A DNA stretch of 64,000 bases from an uncultured Clostridia bacterium (GTDB lineage Bacteria; Bacillota; Clostridia; TANB77; CAG-465). Positions 55,084 through 64,000 of the stretch are shown here, piece by piece. Numbering within the stretch: the first letter of the stretch is position 1; each line of letters begins with the position of its first letter. The position numbers and the translations under genes were made by a program. The notes below the pieces were generated by a model. It worked only from the letters and a program-made list of their open reading frames with translations. It was not told the origin of the DNA and did not search any database. The stretch lies in NCBI GenBank assembly GCA_947628005.1, contig CANQYI010000003.1, positions 62,001 to 126,000 on the forward strand, written 5' to 3'.

Positions 55084-56193
55084 TTATAAAATATTGTATA
55101 TCTTTTTCATTTCTTTTAATATATTAGTAAGTGCATATTTACTAGCTTCTTGTTTATTCGTTTCAATATTTAAATTGTCTTTATTTTTATACACTAATTC
55201 AACTGATTTACTAAAATTATTCTTATCATCTAAGTTTACTAGATAACCATTTTTCCCATTTACTACTAAATCTCTGTTTCCTCTACAATCAGTGACAACA
55301 ATAGGTATTCCAGCATACATTGCTTCTAATATATTGACTGGAAGTCCTTCTTGGCGTGATGAAGAAACAGCTACATCAGAAATTTTTAATAAATTTATTA
55401 TATCTTTTCTAAATCCTAAAATATGAATTTGCTTTTCTAAATTTAACTCCTTTATTAGTTGTTCACATTTACCATTCAAGCTGTCTTTTCCTGGTAATAA
55501 TAAGTGCATATCGTTATATTTTTTTAGTGTAAGTTCCAATGCTTCTATTAACCAAATTTGTCTTTTTCTTTCAGACAATTCAGCTGGGTAAATTAAAATA
55601 AAATCATTTTCTTTTAAACCTAATGATTTTCTTAATTTAATTTTTTCTTCTTGTGTCATTTCAAAATTAAATTTTCCTTCATCAATTCCTACACCAGGAA
55701 CATATTGAATATCTTTACATTTCTTGAATTTACTTTTAGCACGCTCATAATCTTCTTTATTTATTGTAATTATTGTATCAGTATATTTAGATAAATATTT
55801 TTCAACAGGATAATAAACCATCCAATTAACAAGAGGTGCTCCACTAAAAAAATGAAAGCCATGAGCTGTATATATAACCCTTGTCCCATTTTTTCTTGCA
55901 TTTTTTGCAGCAATTCTTGTTACTACACTTCCCATAGGTGTATGACAATGTATAATTTCAAATTTTTCTTTATCTATTATATTTTTTAATTGCTTTATTG
56001 CTTTTAAATTATTTATTTTTAAAGGACTTCTTTCAATGCATACTTTATGTTTCACATCACAGTATGGTATTTCTTCATCTCCATTTACTGCAACATGTAC
56101 TTCATAACCATTATCTTTAAAACATTTTAAATAAGGAATATGAAATGCATTTATATGATTTGCTATTGTTGCAACAAATAACACTTTCTTCAT
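55084..56193 (-). CDS. GT4-family glycosyltransferase (PglA/EpsD-like)
   Basis: Retaining GT-B glycosyltransferase. KVLFVATIANHINAFHIPYL, the HCHTPMGSVVTRIAAK block, YTAHGFHFFSGAP and SRQEGLPVNILEAMYAG are typical of enzymes adding the second sugar to bacillosamine- or N-acetyl-hexosamine-PP-lipids. 369 residues. Just after the PglD homologue, so it may add to the initiating sugar. Confidence 0.9.
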   Translation of the reverse strand: MKKVLFVATIANHINAFHIPYLKCFKDNGYEVHVAVNGDEEIPYCDVKHKVCIERSPLKINNLKAIKQLKNIIDKEKFEIIHCHTPMGSVVTRIAAKNARKNGTRVIYTAHGFHFFSGAPLVNWMVYYPVEKYLSKYTDTIITINKEDYERAKSKFKKCKDIQYVPGVGIDEGKFNFEMTQEEKIKLRKSLGLKENDFILIYPAELSERKRQIWLIEALELTLKKYNDMHLLLPGKDSLNGKCEQLIKELNLEKQIHILGFRKDIINLLKISDVAVSSSRQEGLPVNILEAMYAGIPIVVTDCRGNRDLVVNGKNGYLVNLDDKNNFSKSVELVYKNKDNLNIETNKQEASKYALTNILKEMKKIYNIL

Positions 56194-56216
56194 TTTTCAC
56201 CTCGATTAATCAAAAT

Positions 56217-56852
56217 TTACAATTTTTTATTAGCGGGAATTCCTACATATTTTCCACTTTCTAAGATATTTTTTACTACAACTGCTCCAGCACCAATTAT
56301 GCAATTACTTGTAATATTAATATTATTTTTTATTGTTGCACCAATTCCTATATGAGTATACTCTCCTATATGAACTGTTCCACCTAACGAAGAATTTGGC
56401 GATATATGAACATAATCTTCAATTATATTGTCATGTTCAACAATAGCACCTGTATTTATAATACAATGTTTACCAATTTTAGTATTTGCATTGATTACAG
56501 CATTTGCCATAACTACTGTTCCTTCCTCAATTTTAGTTTGTATTGAAACAATAGAATTGGGATGAATTAGAGTTATATATGGTAATTTATATTGATTTGC
56601 AATTTTATTTCTTATATAATTATTACCAATAGCTATAATAAATTTAATATTTTTATCTTTTTCATAAAATGTTAAACAGTCTGAAATTTTTCCAATCACA
56701 TTAAATTTTTTATCATTATAATTTATAATATTTGTATTTATTGCTAAACTATCGTCTAAGAAGCCTATTAAAGTATTTCCACTTTTTATAACAATATCTG
56801 CAATGACTTTAGAATGTCCTCCTGCACCTATTATAATTATTTTATGACACAT
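56217..56852 (-). CDS. PglD/NeuD-type sugar O/N-acetyltransferase
   Basis: N-terminal Rossmann-like domain (IIGAGGHSKVIADI, GFLDD) followed by left-handed beta-helix hexapeptide repeats (about 100-205, with GAIVEHDNIIEDYVHISP and catalytic-type His; quoted: NTGAIVEHDN). PglD N-acetylates UDP-4-amino-sugar to UDP-diNAc-bacillosamine; the neighbouring PglE- and PglF-like genes support that. 211 residues, typical. Confidence 0.88.
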   Translation of the reverse strand: MCHKIIIIGAGGHSKVIADIVIKSGNTLIGFLDDSLAINTNIINYNDKKFNVIGKISDCLTFYEKDKNIKFIIAIGNNYIRNKIANQYKLPYITLIHPNSIVSIQTKIEEGTVVMANAVINANTKIGKHCIINTGAIVEHDNIIEDYVHISPNSSLGGTVHIGEYTHIGIGATIKNNINITSNCIIGAGAVVVKNILESGKYVGIPANKKL

Positions 56853-56918
56853 TTATTTTTTCCTCCCACTATTATCAAGTTTATATCACTTACTTGTTTA
56901 AAACCTATTAGTATAAAC

Positions 56919-57569
56919 TTACATCATATCTACAGTTTGTGTCCTTTCTTCTTGTATCTCCTCTACATCATTACCCAAAAAGTAATCAGCTGTAACAAAT
57001 CCTTCTTGTGAAATTCCTTCCCTTTTAAATAAAATCTTTATAGTATTAAAAAAAATTTTTACATCTTTTAGAAAAGATACATTTCTAGAATATTCTACAT
57101 CTAACTTAAATTTTTCTTGCCATGATAATAGATTTCTTCCACTACATTGAGCAAGTCCAGTTATACCAGGTCGAACATCATGTCTATGTCTTTGTTCTTC
57201 ATTATATCTTTCTAAATATTCAACTAGTAAAGGACGAGGCCCTATTAAAGACATATCACCTTTTAATACGTTAAATAATTGTGGTAATTCATCTAAAGAC
57301 AAGCTTCTTAAAGTTTTTCCAAATTTAGTTAATCTTTTTGAATCGGGCAGTAATTTACCAGATTCATCTTTTTCATCAGTCATACTTCTAAATTTATATA
57401 ATGTAAAGATTTTTTCATCTTTACCTAATCTTTCCTGTTTAAATATAACTGGACTTCCAAGTATTATTCTAACTAATATAGCAGTTATAAGCATAATTGG
57501 CGAAAGTATAATAAGTACAAATAAAGATATTATAACATCAAATAATCTTTTTATATATTTTCTATACAT
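56919..57569 (-). CDS. PglC-type phosphoglycosyl transferase (initiating enzyme)
   Basis: Monotopic phosphoglycosyl transferase that moves a sugar-1-phosphate from its UDP donor to undecaprenyl phosphate. The N-terminal re-entrant helix ([20 protein letters not shown]; quoted: [14 protein letters not shown]), KQERLGK, the Asp-Glu dyad in [17 protein letters not shown] ([11 protein letters not shown]) and [14 protein letters not shown] are family signatures. 216 residues, the small PglC size. It likely uses UDP-diNAc-bacillosamine given the adjacent genes. Confidence 0.93.
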   Translation of the reverse strand: MYRKYIKRLFDVIISLFVLIILSPIMLITAILVRIILGSPVIFKQERLGKDEKIFTLYKFRSMTDEKDESGKLLPDSKRLTKFGKTLRSLSLDELPQLFNVLKGDMSLIGPRPLLVEYLERYNEEQRHRHDVRPGITGLAQCSGRNLLSWQEKFKLDVEYSRNVSFLKDVKIFFNTIKILFKREGISQEGFVTADYFLGNDVEEIQEERTQTVDMM

Positions 57570-57587
57570 AAAGCAAAACCCCTATTA

Positions 57588-58712
57588 CTAAAATAAATTT
57601 TTAATTATCTTTATTACTCTTTCTTGTTCTTCTTTTGTCATTTTGGTATCAGAAGGTAGACATATTCCTCTTTCAAATAAATCTTCTGATACTGCATTAT
57701 CTTTTACTTTTATAAAATCATATTTTTCAAAAATAGGTTGCATATGCATTGGTTTCCAAACATGTCTTGATTCAATATTTTCTTTTTCTAAAGCTTCTAT
57801 TATGTCTATAGGCTTAACTTTAGAGTTTGGATTTAAAGTAATAACTGATAACCAGTGATTACTTCTTACATTTTCTTGTTCTGGTATCATTTCAATATCT
57901 GTAATACCTTTAAAGGCTTCCTTATAATTATCGTATATTTTTTGTTTCTTTGAAATTCTATCATTTAAAACTTTTAATTGTCCTCTACCTATTCCTGCAA
58001 CTATATTACTCATTCTATAGTTGTATCCTATTTCTGAATGTTGATAGTATCTTGCCTTATCTCTTGCTTGCGTAGACCAAAATCTAACTTTTTTTATTTT
58101 TTCTTCATCATTTGATACAAGCATTCCTCCACCACTAGTTGTTATAATTTTATTACCATTAAATGAGTATATTCCATATTTTCCAAAAGTTCCTGTATGT
58201 TTTCCTTTATAAGTTGTTCCTAAACTTTCGGCAGCATCTTCTACCAATGGTACATTATATTCATTGCATATTTTAATTATTTCATCCATGTTAGCAGAAT
58301 TTCCATATAAATGCACAACTATAACAGCTTTCACATTTGGATATTTTTCAAATGCTTTTCTTAAAGCTACTGGATCCATATTCCATGTTTGATAATCACT
58401 ATCAATAAATACAGGAGTAGCCTTCTCATATAAAATTGGATTTACTGTAGCTGAAAAAGTTAAATCTTGGCAAAATATTATATCATTTTCTTTTATTTCT
58501 AAAGCTTTTAAAGCCATATGTATTGCTGCTGTTCCAGCAGATAAAGCTGCTGCACTTTTTACATTTACATATTCTGATATTTCTTTTTCAAAATTATCTA
58601 CATTTTCACCTAAAGGTGCTATCCAATTTTTATCAAATGCATCTTTTACAAACTCTCTTTCATAACCTTCATCTGACATATGTGGAGATGCTAAAAATAT
58701 TTTTTTACCCAT
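57588..58712 (-). CDS. PLP aminotransferase, PglE/DegT type
   Basis: Transfers an amino group to C4 of the UDP-4-keto-sugar made by the PglF homologue. SAGTAAIHMAL, VVHLYGN, EDAAESLG and the PLP-lysine segment SFNGNKIIT are present; the C-terminal RHVWKPMHMQP motif is characteristic of this group. SD GGAAGG precedes ATG 58712 (374 aa). The start overlaps the end of the PglF gene by 8 bp. Confidence 0.93.
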   Translation of the reverse strand: MGKKIFLASPHMSDEGYEREFVKDAFDKNWIAPLGENVDNFEKEISEYVNVKSAAALSAGTAAIHMALKALEIKENDIIFCQDLTFSATVNPILYEKATPVFIDSDYQTWNMDPVALRKAFEKYPNVKAVIVVHLYGNSANMDEIIKICNEYNVPLVEDAAESLGTTYKGKHTGTFGKYGIYSFNGNKIITTSGGGMLVSNDEEKIKKVRFWSTQARDKARYYQHSEIGYNYRMSNIVAGIGRGQLKVLNDRISKKQKIYDNYKEAFKGITDIEMIPEQENVRSNHWLSVITLNPNSKVKPIDIIEALEKENIESRHVWKPMHMQPIFEKYDFIKVKDNAVSEDLFERGICLPSDTKMTKEEQERVIKIIKNLF

Positions 58713-60603
58713 TATTTCTACCTTCCTTAATTTTATTAACTTCAAAATTTTCTTTGTATGTAGGAACTACTCTCCTTATACTTTCTTTTACATCACTAAG
58801 ATTAGCTTTTTCTTTATCTAGTAACTTTCTTAATACTTCTAATTTTTCTTTTATTTGGTTTTGAGTAATATCAGATGGTTGTTCAATATATATTTTTTCA
58901 TGCTTTGTTTTTTCTAATGTGTCATCTGACATTAAAAGTTCCTCATAAAGTTTTTCACCTGGTCTTAGCCCACAAAATTCTATTTTTATATCAACATCTG
59001 GCTCTAGTCCTGCAAGTTTAATTAAATTTTTTGCTAAATCATATATTTTTACTGGCTTACCCATATCTAAAACAAATATCTCTCCACCTTTTGCAAAAGT
59101 CATAGCTTGTAAAACAAGAGAAACAGCTTCAGGTATAGTCATAAAAAATCTAGTTATTTCTTTATGTGTTACAGTAACAGGTCCACCTTTTGCTATTTGT
59201 TTCTTAAATAAAGGTACTACTGAGCCATTACTTCCTAATACATTACCAAATCTAACGGCTGCATATTCAGTTTTACTTACCTTATCTTTAGCTTGTACCA
59301 TCATTTCACATATTCTCTTAGTAGCTCCCATTATATTTGTTGGATTTACTGCCTTATCTGTTGATATTTGTATATATTTTTTTACATTATATTTATCACT
59401 AACTTCTATTAAATTATGTGTTCCAAATACATTATTTTTTATAGCTTCTAAAGGACTACCTTCCATAAGTGGAACATGTTTATGAGCTGCAGCATGAAAT
59501 ACTAAATATGGTCTATATTTTTCAAAAACTAATTCCAAACTTTTTTTATCTCTTATGCTAGCAATTACAGGAATTATTTCAATATTTTTATAATCTGATT
59601 TAAGCTCTAATTCTATATCGTATAAACTATTTTCATAAATATCTAATATTATAAGTTTTTGAGGCTCGTAATTTGCTATTTGTCTGCATAGTTCAGATCC
59701 TATTGAGCCACCGCCACCTGTTACCAAAATAACTTTATCTTTAATTAAGCTAGAAATATTCCTGTTATCTAGTATTATTGGATCTCTACACAAAACATCT
59801 TCAAGATTGATATCCCTTAAATTTTCTATTACATTCTTACCTTTTATTAATTGTTCTGTACTAGGCAAGATTTTTATTTTGGCTCCTGTATTTTGGCATA
59901 TCTCTAATATTTCTTTTTTATCATCTGGTAATACATTAGTTATTGTAAAAAATATAGTATTAACATTATTTTTTTTGCATATTTCTTCTATTTTTGTTCT
60001 ATCTCCTATTATTCTAACCCCTGAAATAGAATATCCCAATTTATCTACATTATCGTCTATAATTCCAACAATATTATATTCATTTTCTAATCTATTTTTA
60101 ATAATTTTTATAATATCTCTTGCTGGAACTCCTGCGCCAATAATTAATAAATTTTTTATATTGTTACTTTGGTTTAAACTCTTTGGTTTCAAATCCCAAT
60201 TTCTACTTAATATAAATCTAATACATAAACGATAGCTTACTAAAAAGAATGAAGCAAGTATTGCAACTAAAATTAAAGCTTTTACAGACATATATGATAT
60301 ACTAAATATTTGCATAAGCGAACTTTGAAGTAAAAATGAACAGAAACAAGCAAATATATATATTAAATAGTCATACCCATTTTCATATCTTATAATATTT
60401 CTATACACATCAAAAATTACTAGTACTATTTCATATATAACAACACCAATTGCAGCAGCTTTTATTGTCATTATAAAAATTTCCATATTAAAATACTGAT
60501 TCATTATATACTGTGATGCTATATGTGAAAACAAAATCATTACAATATCACAAAAAAACATTATAAACATTTTATTTTTTTTCATCTTTAATAATAAACT
60601 CAA
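58705..60603 (-). CDS. Membrane UDP-GlcNAc 4,6-dehydratase, PglF type
   Basis: First enzyme of bacillosamine synthesis. Four N-terminal membrane helices (about 8-130), a CoA-binding-like Rossmann domain (IGAGVPARDI), then an SDR dehydratase domain with VTGGGGSIGSELCRQI, HAAAHKHVPLME, STDKAVNPTNIMGATKR and the catalytic Lys in KAVNPTN, Met-type active site. About 632 residues. TTG 60603 has the better SD spacing (AAAGGG); GTG 60612 is the alternative. Head of the polysaccharide operon. Confidence 0.93.
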   Translation of the reverse strand: MSLLLKMKKNKMFIMFFCDIVMILFSHIASQYIMNQYFNMEIFIMTIKAAAIGVVIYEIVLVIFDVYRNIIRYENGYDYLIYIFACFCSFLLQSSLMQIFSISYMSVKALILVAILASFFLVSYRLCIRFILSRNWDLKPKSLNQSNNIKNLLIIGAGVPARDIIKIIKNRLENEYNIVGIIDDNVDKLGYSISGVRIIGDRTKIEEICKKNNVNTIFFTITNVLPDDKKEILEICQNTGAKIKILPSTEQLIKGKNVIENLRDINLEDVLCRDPIILDNRNISSLIKDKVILVTGGGGSIGSELCRQIANYEPQKLIILDIYENSLYDIELELKSDYKNIEIIPVIASIRDKKSLELVFEKYRPYLVFHAAAHKHVPLMEGSPLEAIKNNVFGTHNLIEVSDKYNVKKYIQISTDKAVNPTNIMGATKRICEMMVQAKDKVSKTEYAAVRFGNVLGSNGSVVPLFKKQIAKGGPVTVTHKEITRFFMTIPEAVSLVLQAMTFAKGGEIFVLDMGKPVKIYDLAKNLIKLAGLEPDVDIKIEFCGLRPGEKLYEELLMSDDTLEKTKHEKIYIEQPSDITQNQIKEKLEVLRKLLDKEKANLSDVKESIRRVVPTYKENFEVNKIKEGRNNG

Positions 60604-60630
60604 TTTTATCACCCTTTTCTGTTTAGGTAA

Positions 60631-60659
60631 ATTATACTAAAAAATTGCATAAAAGTCAA
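60631..60659 (-). promoter_or_regulatory. Promoter of the polysaccharide locus
   Basis: Minus-strand TTGACT, 17-bp spacer, TATAAT, about 20 bp before the PglF gene SD. With no clear terminators inside, it may drive genes down to 42.4 kb. Confidence 0.75.
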
Positions 60660-60720
60660 TATTTATGTAAAATTAAATGTTATTTTTTATTTATTTTTGT
60701 CAAATTATTTTATAGCATTA

Positions 60721-60745
60721 AAAAATTGAGATAAAAAAATCTCAA
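60721..60745 (-). terminator. Terminator of the VanZ-like gene
   Basis: Stem TTGAGAT/ATCTCAA followed by TTTTTTAAT on the minus strand. Confidence 0.75.
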
Positions 60746-60784
60746 CTAAGTTAATATAAATAAGCCAATTTAATTTCTAAAATA

Positions 60785-61225
60785 TCAATTTGAACTTTTT
60801 TCCTTATTAAAAGTCAAAATAGCTAAATATACAATACATCCAAACACTGCACCTAAAACATCTATCATTACATCTGTAACCATACATGCTCTGCCTGGTA
60901 CAAAATATTGATGTATCTCATCTGTAATTGCATAAATAGTACATACTAATAAGGAATATAAAAAAGACTTAGTATTTTTTATATTATAAGCCTTGAATAA
61001 ATTAATATATATAACTCCACCAATCAAGTAAATTGTAAAATGAGCTAGTTTTCTAATTACCGTATGAAGAGTATCTGCTTGTCCACTAAGACTTGGGAAA
61101 ATATTTAAAATAATATTTACAATACTACCACTAGTATTACTTGAGCTCTCCCCTACTTGACTAGAAAAGTAAAATACAATAATCATCCAAATTATTCCTA
61201 ATACAAAAAATATCTTTTTCTTCAT
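60785..61225 (-). CDS. VanZ-family membrane protein
   Basis: Small polytopic protein of 146 residues with four hydrophobic segments. FYFSSQ near the N-terminus, RKLAHFTIYLIGG and TDEIHQYFVPGR are the conserved VanZ-family motifs. VanZ confers low-level teicoplanin resistance in enterococci; most family members have no known role, and no van genes are near. Upstream of the polysaccharide promoter, with its own terminator. Confidence 0.88.
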   Translation of the reverse strand: MKKKIFFVLGIIWMIIVFYFSSQVGESSSNTSGSIVNIILNIFPSLSGQADTLHTVIRKLAHFTIYLIGGVIYINLFKAYNIKNTKSFLYSLLVCTIYAITDEIHQYFVPGRACMVTDVMIDVLGAVFGCIVYLAILTFNKEKSSN

Positions 61226-61357
61226 TTTTACTCCTAATAAGCAATATAATTATACAATAATTTATAAAGAAATGCAACACTTTTTATGTAAATTTATAAT
61301 ATTTTATAATATTTAAAATATAAAATATTAAATTTTTAAAATTTACATATATAAAAA

Positions 61358-61385
61358 AAAATAGTAGGCTACTAACCTACTACTT
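61358..61385 (-). terminator. Terminator of the nrd operon
   Basis: Stem AGTAGG/CCTACT extended by flanking pairs, followed by a nine-T run on the minus strand, overlapping the nrdR stop. Confidence 0.75.
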
Positions 61386-61829
61386 AAAAAGTTTATTTAA
61401 TTCTTTTTTAAACTCATTTATATCTTTAAACTCTCGATATACTGATGCAAATCTAACATAAGCAATTTTATCAATATTTTTTAATTTTTCAATTACCATA
61501 TCTCCAAGTTCTGAAGATTTAACTTCCTTTTCCATAGAATTATTTAGCTCAGTTTCTATTTCATCTACTAATTTTTCAATAGTTTCAACAGATACAGGCC
61601 TCTTTTCACACGCTCTTAGCATACCATTGATTATTTTATTTCTATCAAATGGCTGTCTTAATCCATTCTTCTTTATTATTACAATTGGAGTATATTCTAT
61701 TTTTTCATATGTTGTAAACCTTGCTTTGCAATTTAAGCATTCTCTTCTTCTTCTTATTGTATTAGATTCATTAACATTTCTAGAATCTACTACTTTACTT
61801 TCTTCACATCCACATTTTAAGCAATACAA
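61380..61829 (-). CDS. nrdR: Ribonucleotide reductase repressor NrdR
   Basis: Zinc-ribbon and ATP-cone repressor that senses (d)ATP and shuts nrd genes. The zinc ribbon has [15 protein letters not shown] and [12 protein letters not shown]; the ATP-cone begins [17 protein letters not shown]. 149 residues, complete. Last gene of the nrd run. NrdR boxes would be expected upstream of nrdD, outside this window. Confidence 0.97.
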   Translation of the reverse strand: MYCLKCGCEESKVVDSRNVNESNTIRRRRECLNCKARFTTYEKIEYTPIVIIKKNGLRQPFDRNKIINGMLRACEKRPVSVETIEKLVDEIETELNNSMEKEVKSSELGDMVIEKLKNIDKIAYVRFASVYREFKDINEFKKELNKLFK

Positions 61830-61851
61830 AAATAATACCTCCTTATTATTA

Positions 61852-62406
61852 CTAAAATTCGTGCAACTTTATATTTCCTGTCTCTAAGCTTTCTTTGCAT
61901 TCAATAGCCCTTTGATTTGTACTTCCTCTAAAAATAGTGTTTTCATTTTTTAAACTTTCTACAAATCTTCCATCCATAAGTATATCAGTATTATTTAAAA
62001 GATCCAAATAACCATTTTGTTCATTTGCATTACTTACTAAATTTTCAAATTTATAACCTGTATATACCATAAAATCATATGGCTTTTCAGATTTTAAATC
62101 ATCAATAAGTTTGTTTACCACTTTCGCCTGTTCAAATGGCTCCCCTCCACTTATTGTAACACCTCTAATAAGCGGATTTTTTTTGATATCATTTTCTAAA
62201 TCTTTTATACTTACAAGTTTACCGGCACTATAATCATGCGTTTCTGGATTATGACATCCTGGGCAATGATGTGGACATCCCTGTGTAAAAACTACATATC
62301 TTATACCAGGGCCATCAACTATTGATTCCCTTTGTACACCAGCAATTCTTAACATATCATCATTACACTTATAGCACTGTTTTTGATTTTCTTCCATATC
62401 ATTCAC
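61852..62406 (-). CDS. nrdG: Anaerobic NTP reductase activase NrdG
   Basis: Radical-SAM activase that installs the glycyl radical on NrdD. The 4Fe-4S motif is CPHHCPGC, preceded by [12 protein letters not shown], and ISGGEPF is the GGE motif. 184 residues. An N-terminal extension ([13 protein letters not shown]) carries two further Cys. SD AGAGG; ATG 62406 or 62397 possible. It lies between the small NrdD-tail protein and nrdR. Confidence 0.95.
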   Translation of the reverse strand: MNDMEENQKQCYKCNDDMLRIAGVQRESIVDGPGIRYVVFTQGCPHHCPGCHNPETHDYSAGKLVSIKDLENDIKKNPLIRGVTISGGEPFEQAKVVNKLIDDLKSEKPYDFMVYTGYKFENLVSNANEQNGYLDLLNNTDILMDGRFVESLKNENTIFRGSTNQRAIECKESLETGNIKLHEF

Positions 62407-62434
62407 CCTCTAAATACAAGTTATGAATAAAGTA

Positions 62435-62725
62435 TTAGTTTTTAGCACAAGAACATGGTTCCATTTGAAAATGTTTTACTCTATCTTTTACTTCTGCTTT
62501 TTTAGCATCATTAAATCTATCAACTGTTCCTACTAGATAACCAGTTATTCTTCTTATTCTTTCAAATGGCACTTTTTCAAAAGTATATTTCATATCTACT
62601 TCATCACCATCTATTGCCAAATCTAAAGTTGCAATTGTTTCCTCAGGGAACTTGTCCTGTAAATAATCTACATAAGCATTTATTTCCTCTTGTTTCATTT
62701 CTCCACCTGTTACATTTATTTTCAT
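62435..62725 (-). CDS. Small glycyl-radical-domain protein copying the NrdD C-terminus
   Basis: A 96-residue protein. Its first half (MKINVTGGEMKQEEINAYVDY...) is unrelated to NrdD; residues about 50-85 repeat the NrdD tail FERIRRITGYLVGTVDRFND almost exactly, including the RxTGYL site of the glycyl radical (core: RRITGYLVGT). The tail ends CSC. The DNA of the two copies is nearly identical over about 100 bp. SD AGGAGG fixes ATG 62725. By analogy with YfiD/GrcA for pyruvate formate-lyase, it may replace an oxygen-damaged NrdD tail; or it may only modulate NrdD. Known small NrdD-like proteins exist in Clostridia databases, so the family may not be new. Confidence 0.82.
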   Translation of the reverse strand: MKINVTGGEMKQEEINAYVDYLQDKFPEETIATLDLAIDGDEVDMKYTFEKVPFERIRRITGYLVGTVDRFNDAKKAEVKDRVKHFQMEPCSCAKN

Positions 62726-62757
62726 ATAAATCAACCTCCTAAAATTTTATATAAAAA

Positions 62758-64000
62758 TTATTCTTTTGTTGTATCAAAATGTTTTACTCTATCTTTTACT
62801 TCTGCCTTTTTAGCATCATTAAATCTATCAACTGTTCCTACTAGGTAACCAGTTATTCTTCTTATTCTTTCAAAATGAACATCATGATCTTCTTCTCTTC
62901 TTCCACATCTTGGACAAACTTCACCAATTATTCCTGTATAACCACAAACTGGATCACGGTCAACTGGATGGTTTATAGAGCCATATCCAATTCCAGATTC
63001 TTTCATACAACGAACAATTTGTTCAAAAGCTTCCAAATTCTTAGTTGGATCTCCATCAAGTTCTACGTAACTTATGTGTCCACCATTTGTTAGATTATGG
63101 AAAGGAGCTTCTATCTTTATCTTATCAAATGCATTTATTTTATAATATACTGGTACATGGAATGAATTTGTATAGTAATCTCTATCTGTTACTCCTTCAA
63201 TCTTACCATATTTTTTACGATCCATACGAACGAATCTACCTGATAGTCCTTCAGCAGGAGTTGCAATTAAAGTATAGTTAAATCCTGTCTTTTGAGCTTC
63301 AGCATCCATTCTATCTCTCATATGTTTTACAATTTTATAACCTAGTTCACGTGCTTCTTCACTTTCGCCGTGGTGTTTACCAACCAAAGCCTTAAGTGTT
63401 TCAGCAAGTCCAATAAATCCTAAAGTTAAGCTTCCATGTTTTAATACTTCACCAACTTCATCGTTAGGTTTTAATTTTTCTGAATCTAACCAAACACCTT
63501 GTTGCATTAGGAATGGATAATTCATTGCTCTCTTTTTAGCTTGAATTTTATATCTAGCCATTAATTGTTCAATTACTAAATCAATTTCTTCATCTAATAG
63601 TTTGAAGAATTTATCTACATCTCCTTTTGCTCTTATACCAAGTCTTGGTAAATTAACAGATGTAAAGCTTAAATTTCCTCTTCCACAAGTAACTTGTCTT
63701 GTTGGATCATATACATTAGACATTACTCTTGTACGACATCCCATGTATGCTACTTCTGTGTTATAATCACCTGGTTTATAAAATGGTAAATTAAATGGTG
63801 CATCAATAAATGAGAAGTTAGGGAACAATCTTTTAGCTGATACTTTACAAGCAAGTTTAAATATATCATAATTTGGTTCACCAGGATTATAGTTTATTCC
63901 ATCTTTTATTTTCAAAATCTGTATTGGGAATATTGGAGTTTCACCATTTCCAAGTCCAGCATCTGTTGCATTAAGTAAATTAATCATTACCATTCTTGCT
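62758..64000 (-). CDS. nrdD: Anaerobic ribonucleoside-triphosphate reductase NrdD (C-terminal part)
   Basis: Class III reductase of NTPs to dNTPs, strictly anaerobic. The open frame runs off the right edge, so only about the last 410 residues are seen. YMGCRTRVM, GRGNLSFTSVNLPRL, GSLTLGFIGLAE, NLTNGGHISYVE, the cysteine region VCGYTGIIGEVCPRCGR and the glycyl-radical site RRITGYLVG are present. The stop is 32 bp before the SD of the small protein. Expected order: nrdD, small protein, nrdG, nrdR. Confidence 0.96.
   Translation of the reverse strand, partial: ARMVMINLLNATDAGLGNGETPIFPIQILKIKDGINYNPGEPNYDIFKLACKVSAKRLFPNFSFIDAPFNLPFYKPGDYNTEVAYMGCRTRVMSNVYDPTRQVTCGRGNLSFTSVNLPRLGIRAKGDVDKFFKLLDEEIDLVIEQLMARYKIQAKKRAMNYPFLMQQGVWLDSEKLKPNDEVGEVLKHGSLTLGFIGLAETLKALVGKHHGESEEARELGYKIVKHMRDRMDAEAQKTGFNYTLIATPAEGLSGRFVRMDRKKYGKIEGVTDRDYYTNSFHVPVYYKINAFDKIKIEAPFHNLTNGGHISYVELDGDPTKNLEAFEQIVRCMKESGIGYGSINHPVDRDPVCGYTGIIGEVCPRCGRREEDHDVHFERIRRITGYLVGTVDRFNDAKKAEVKDRVKHFDTTKE

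Noticed and set aside
60785-61225. Glycopeptide-resistance cluster
   Set aside because: Only a VanZ-family protein is present; no vanHAX-like ligase or dehydrogenase lies nearby.
62435-62890. The NrdD-tail duplication as an assembly artefact
   Set aside because: The two copies have different upstream and downstream sequence, a separate SD and start, and a few base differences, so it is a real second gene.

Overview
This 64 kb window comes from an AT-rich, anaerobic, probably spore-forming member of the Clostridia. The evidence is a hrcA-grpE-dnaK-dnaJ operon under a CIRCE operator, an oxygen-sensitive class III ribonucleotide reductase (NrdD/NrdG/NrdR), a dipicolinate synthase A subunit (spore core), a T-box leader, SD-rich starts with many TTG/GTG codons, and vegetative promoters with 17-bp spacing. 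The species cannot be named from the sequence. Almost all genes are on the minus strand.

Region by region (+ coordinates). 1-2.7 kb: the 5' part of a T-box leader whose gene lies off the left edge, then ruvB-queH-hypothetical. 2.8-3.9 kb: a tiny membrane peptide, a polysaccharide deacetylase and a small membrane protein. 4-10 kb: an accessory island with an Xis-Int fusion integrase, two ~85-bp direct repeats around a wrecked DUF1016 (YhcG-type) gene and an integrase fragment, a TOTE-type primase-helicase, and an AlbA_2/Schlafen-like regulator behind 18-bp repeats. 10.3-23.9 kb: tRNA-Gln(CUG), an SOS-controlled dinB, two membrane or coiled-coil unknowns, mscS, rsmE, the heat-shock operon, a LiaF-like protein, folD and dpaA. 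24-37.5 kb: a patatin, a frameshifted cardiolipin synthase, tgt-queA, recN with two LexA-like boxes, a DUF1540 protein, ung, a metallo-hydrolase, a Rel protein with a degenerate hydrolase site, recJ, an unknown 120-aa protein and a PAP2 phosphatase.

37.6-60.6 kb is a large surface-polysaccharide locus. It holds a CpsB/C/D-type phosphoregulatory trio, a sortase with its LPFTG substrate, two CDP-glycerol glycerophosphotransferase paralogues, an asparagine-synthase/TagD fusion, an LCP ligase, a Wzx flippase, a Wzy-like polymerase and several glycosyltransferases. It also holds a three-gene cassette like the pneumococcal CDP-2-glycerol genes and a full PglF-E-D-C set for making diNAc-bacillosamine and loading it on the lipid carrier. 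Together these predict a bacillosamine-initiated, glycerol-phosphate-decorated polymer that is flipped, polymerised and attached to the wall.

60.7-64 kb: a VanZ-like protein, then nrdD-(small NrdD-tail protein)-nrdG-nrdR. The small protein carries a near-identical copy of the NrdD glycyl-radical tail and looks like a 'spare part' of the YfiD/GrcA kind. The other leads are the primase-helicase island and the asparagine-synthase/cytidylyltransferase fusion.
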